From: SOIA01 sp050116035
GTDB lineage: Bacteria; Acidobacteriota; Aminicenantia; Aminicenantales; Aminicenantaceae
Assembly (NCBI GenBank): GCA_050116035.1
Contig: JASFPJ010000243.1
Coordinates: 1-5,452 of the forward strand
Direction of reading: 5' to 3'
Length of the DNA stretch: 5,452 bases
A program made the translations under genes and the position numbers. Numbering within the stretch: the stretch's first letter is position 1; each line of letters opens with the position of its first letter. The notes under the pieces are model-generated. The model was not told the origin of the DNA. It did no database searches and saw nothing but the letters and a program-made list of their open reading frames with translations. Positions 4,773 through 5,452 of this stretch are shown piece after piece.

Positions 4773-5452
4773 CTATTTTCTCAGTAAAGGCTTTAACTTT
4801 AAGATGCCGACTGAATTTTTCTCGATCGACTCAGGGTCAAAGAGCATCGGATGATAGCTGCCTTCTAGCCAGAGAGGAATCTGATTATCATAAAATCGGC
4901 TCAGAAAGCAACCACTCTGGCCGGATGTGATGACACAGATAGAGTTATCCAAGTTTGATAAATCGATGATCTGCCGGTAAGAAGCCCCGCTTGTCGTTCT
5001 GTATTCTTGTCCGAAAGAGGCCTTCACACTGAATGCGTTGCCATCAACAGGATAGGGACCCCGGTTAAAGAACTTAAAAAGAGGAACTTCTCCCAAGACA
5101 TGCTGGAAACGGATGGAGTGAAGGTCCATCCAATCCCAACTTTCGGAAGGCCCTTGGTTCTCCTCCAGCCACTCATAGGCTTTCTCGAAGCTTGCCTTCA
5201 CTATTTCTTCCCTTGTTTCAACAGAATGAGTATCGGTTCTATCGAACCAGGAAGAAAGAGAATCACCAAGAATTCGCAGGAGTCCAGCTTTCTTCCGTCT
5301 GAATGACGAGTCAAAATCTTCAAAATCCTCACCGAGCTCATCTTTGAAGACTTCTTCATGGAAAAAATCCATAAAAACCTCAAACATCGCGGGCTCCATT
5401 CCTGAAGACATCATCAAATCCCAGCCTTTGATTCGTCTCAGTACTTCCTCTA
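4773..5452 (-). CDS. Penicillin acylase family protein, C-terminal part (5' end outside the window)
   Basis: The reading frame stays open from the TAG at 4773-4775 to the right edge. The visible C-terminal part is about 225 residues of a family that is normally 700-850 residues long. Members are exported Ntn-hydrolases that cleave amide bonds of penicillins, acyl-homoserine lactones or related N-acyl compounds after autocatalytic splitting into alpha and beta chains. The nucleophile Ser of the beta chain is outside the window. Visible family features are IKGWD followed by a methionine-rich helix (near 5405-5430), WDWMDLHSIRFQHVLG (about 5091-5138), GPYPVDGNAFSV (about 5027-5060), ASYRQIIDLS (about 4965-4994), and TSGQSG followed by FYDNQIPLWLEGSYHPM (about 4845-4928). 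The usual end motif is SPHYxDQ; here it reads SRFYDNQ, so the His is replaced. A TTG at 5415-5417 could be read as a start, but the frame continues upstream with family-like sequence and is not a start. Substrate unknown. Confidence 0.87.
   Translation of the reverse strand, partial: EEVLRRIKGWDLMMSSGMEPAMFEVFMDFFHEEVFKDELGEDFEDFDSSFRRKKAGLLRILGDSLSSWFDRTDTHSVETREEIVKASFEKAYEWLEENQGPSESWDWMDLHSIRFQHVLGEVPLFKFFNRGPYPVDGNAFSVKASFGQEYRTTSGASYRQIIDLSNLDNSICVITSGQSGCFLSRFYDNQIPLWLEGSYHPMLFDPESIEKNSVGILKLKPLLRK

Noticed and set aside
5415..5417. TTG as the start of the acylase-family gene
   Set aside because: The frame stays open upstream with family-like residues (RRIKGWD), and the visible part is only the C-terminus of a much longer family.

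Overview
The window looks like a piece of a bacterial chromosome, probably from an uncultured or little-studied Gram-negative-type lineage. The base composition is moderate (mid-40s % GC by eye). The genes are compact and housekeeping or accessory in type. The penicillin-acylase family member at the right edge belongs to a family that is normally exported. Short palindromic repeats of the REP kind sit between the genes. The sequence alone does not fix the taxon. No rRNA, tRNA, CRISPR array, insertion sequence or phage gene is visible.

Left part (1-1405): an acylphosphatase gene on the minus strand (76-363) diverges from a thiD-type hydroxymethylpyrimidine kinase gene on the plus strand (638-1405). 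The 274 bases between them hold two tandem 25-base repeats, an inverted diverged copy of the same core, a pair of AATCATGAT repeats, and a good sigma-70-like promoter for thiD. An imperfect palindrome overlaps the -10 box of that promoter. A further diverged copy of the 25-base repeat lies at the convergent 3' ends of thiD and the antiporter gene, where it may form the thiD terminator.

Right part (1414-5452, all minus strand, read from right to left): the 3' end of a penicillin-acylase family gene, cut by the window edge, is followed after 57 bases by a tight four-gene operon. Its order is PTS EIIA/PtsN-like protein, short PII-like protein, divergent antiporter-fold membrane protein, and CPA2-type cation:proton antiporter. 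The junctions are a 1-base overlap (TAATG), a 4-base gap and a 4-base overlap (ATGA), so the four proteins are very probably made together. The layout suggests an ion-transport system with two cytoplasmic sensors: a phosphorylatable EIIA reporting PTS/energy state, and a trimeric PII-like protein that could bind a nucleotide. The first of the two transporters has lost the aspartate that CPA2 exchangers use for ion binding, at a position that aligns without gaps to K194-D195 of its neighbour. A catalytic subunit paired with a degenerate or regulatory subunit is therefore plausible. This module is the most interesting content of the window. The functional coupling is inferred from gene order and family knowledge and is not shown by the sequence.
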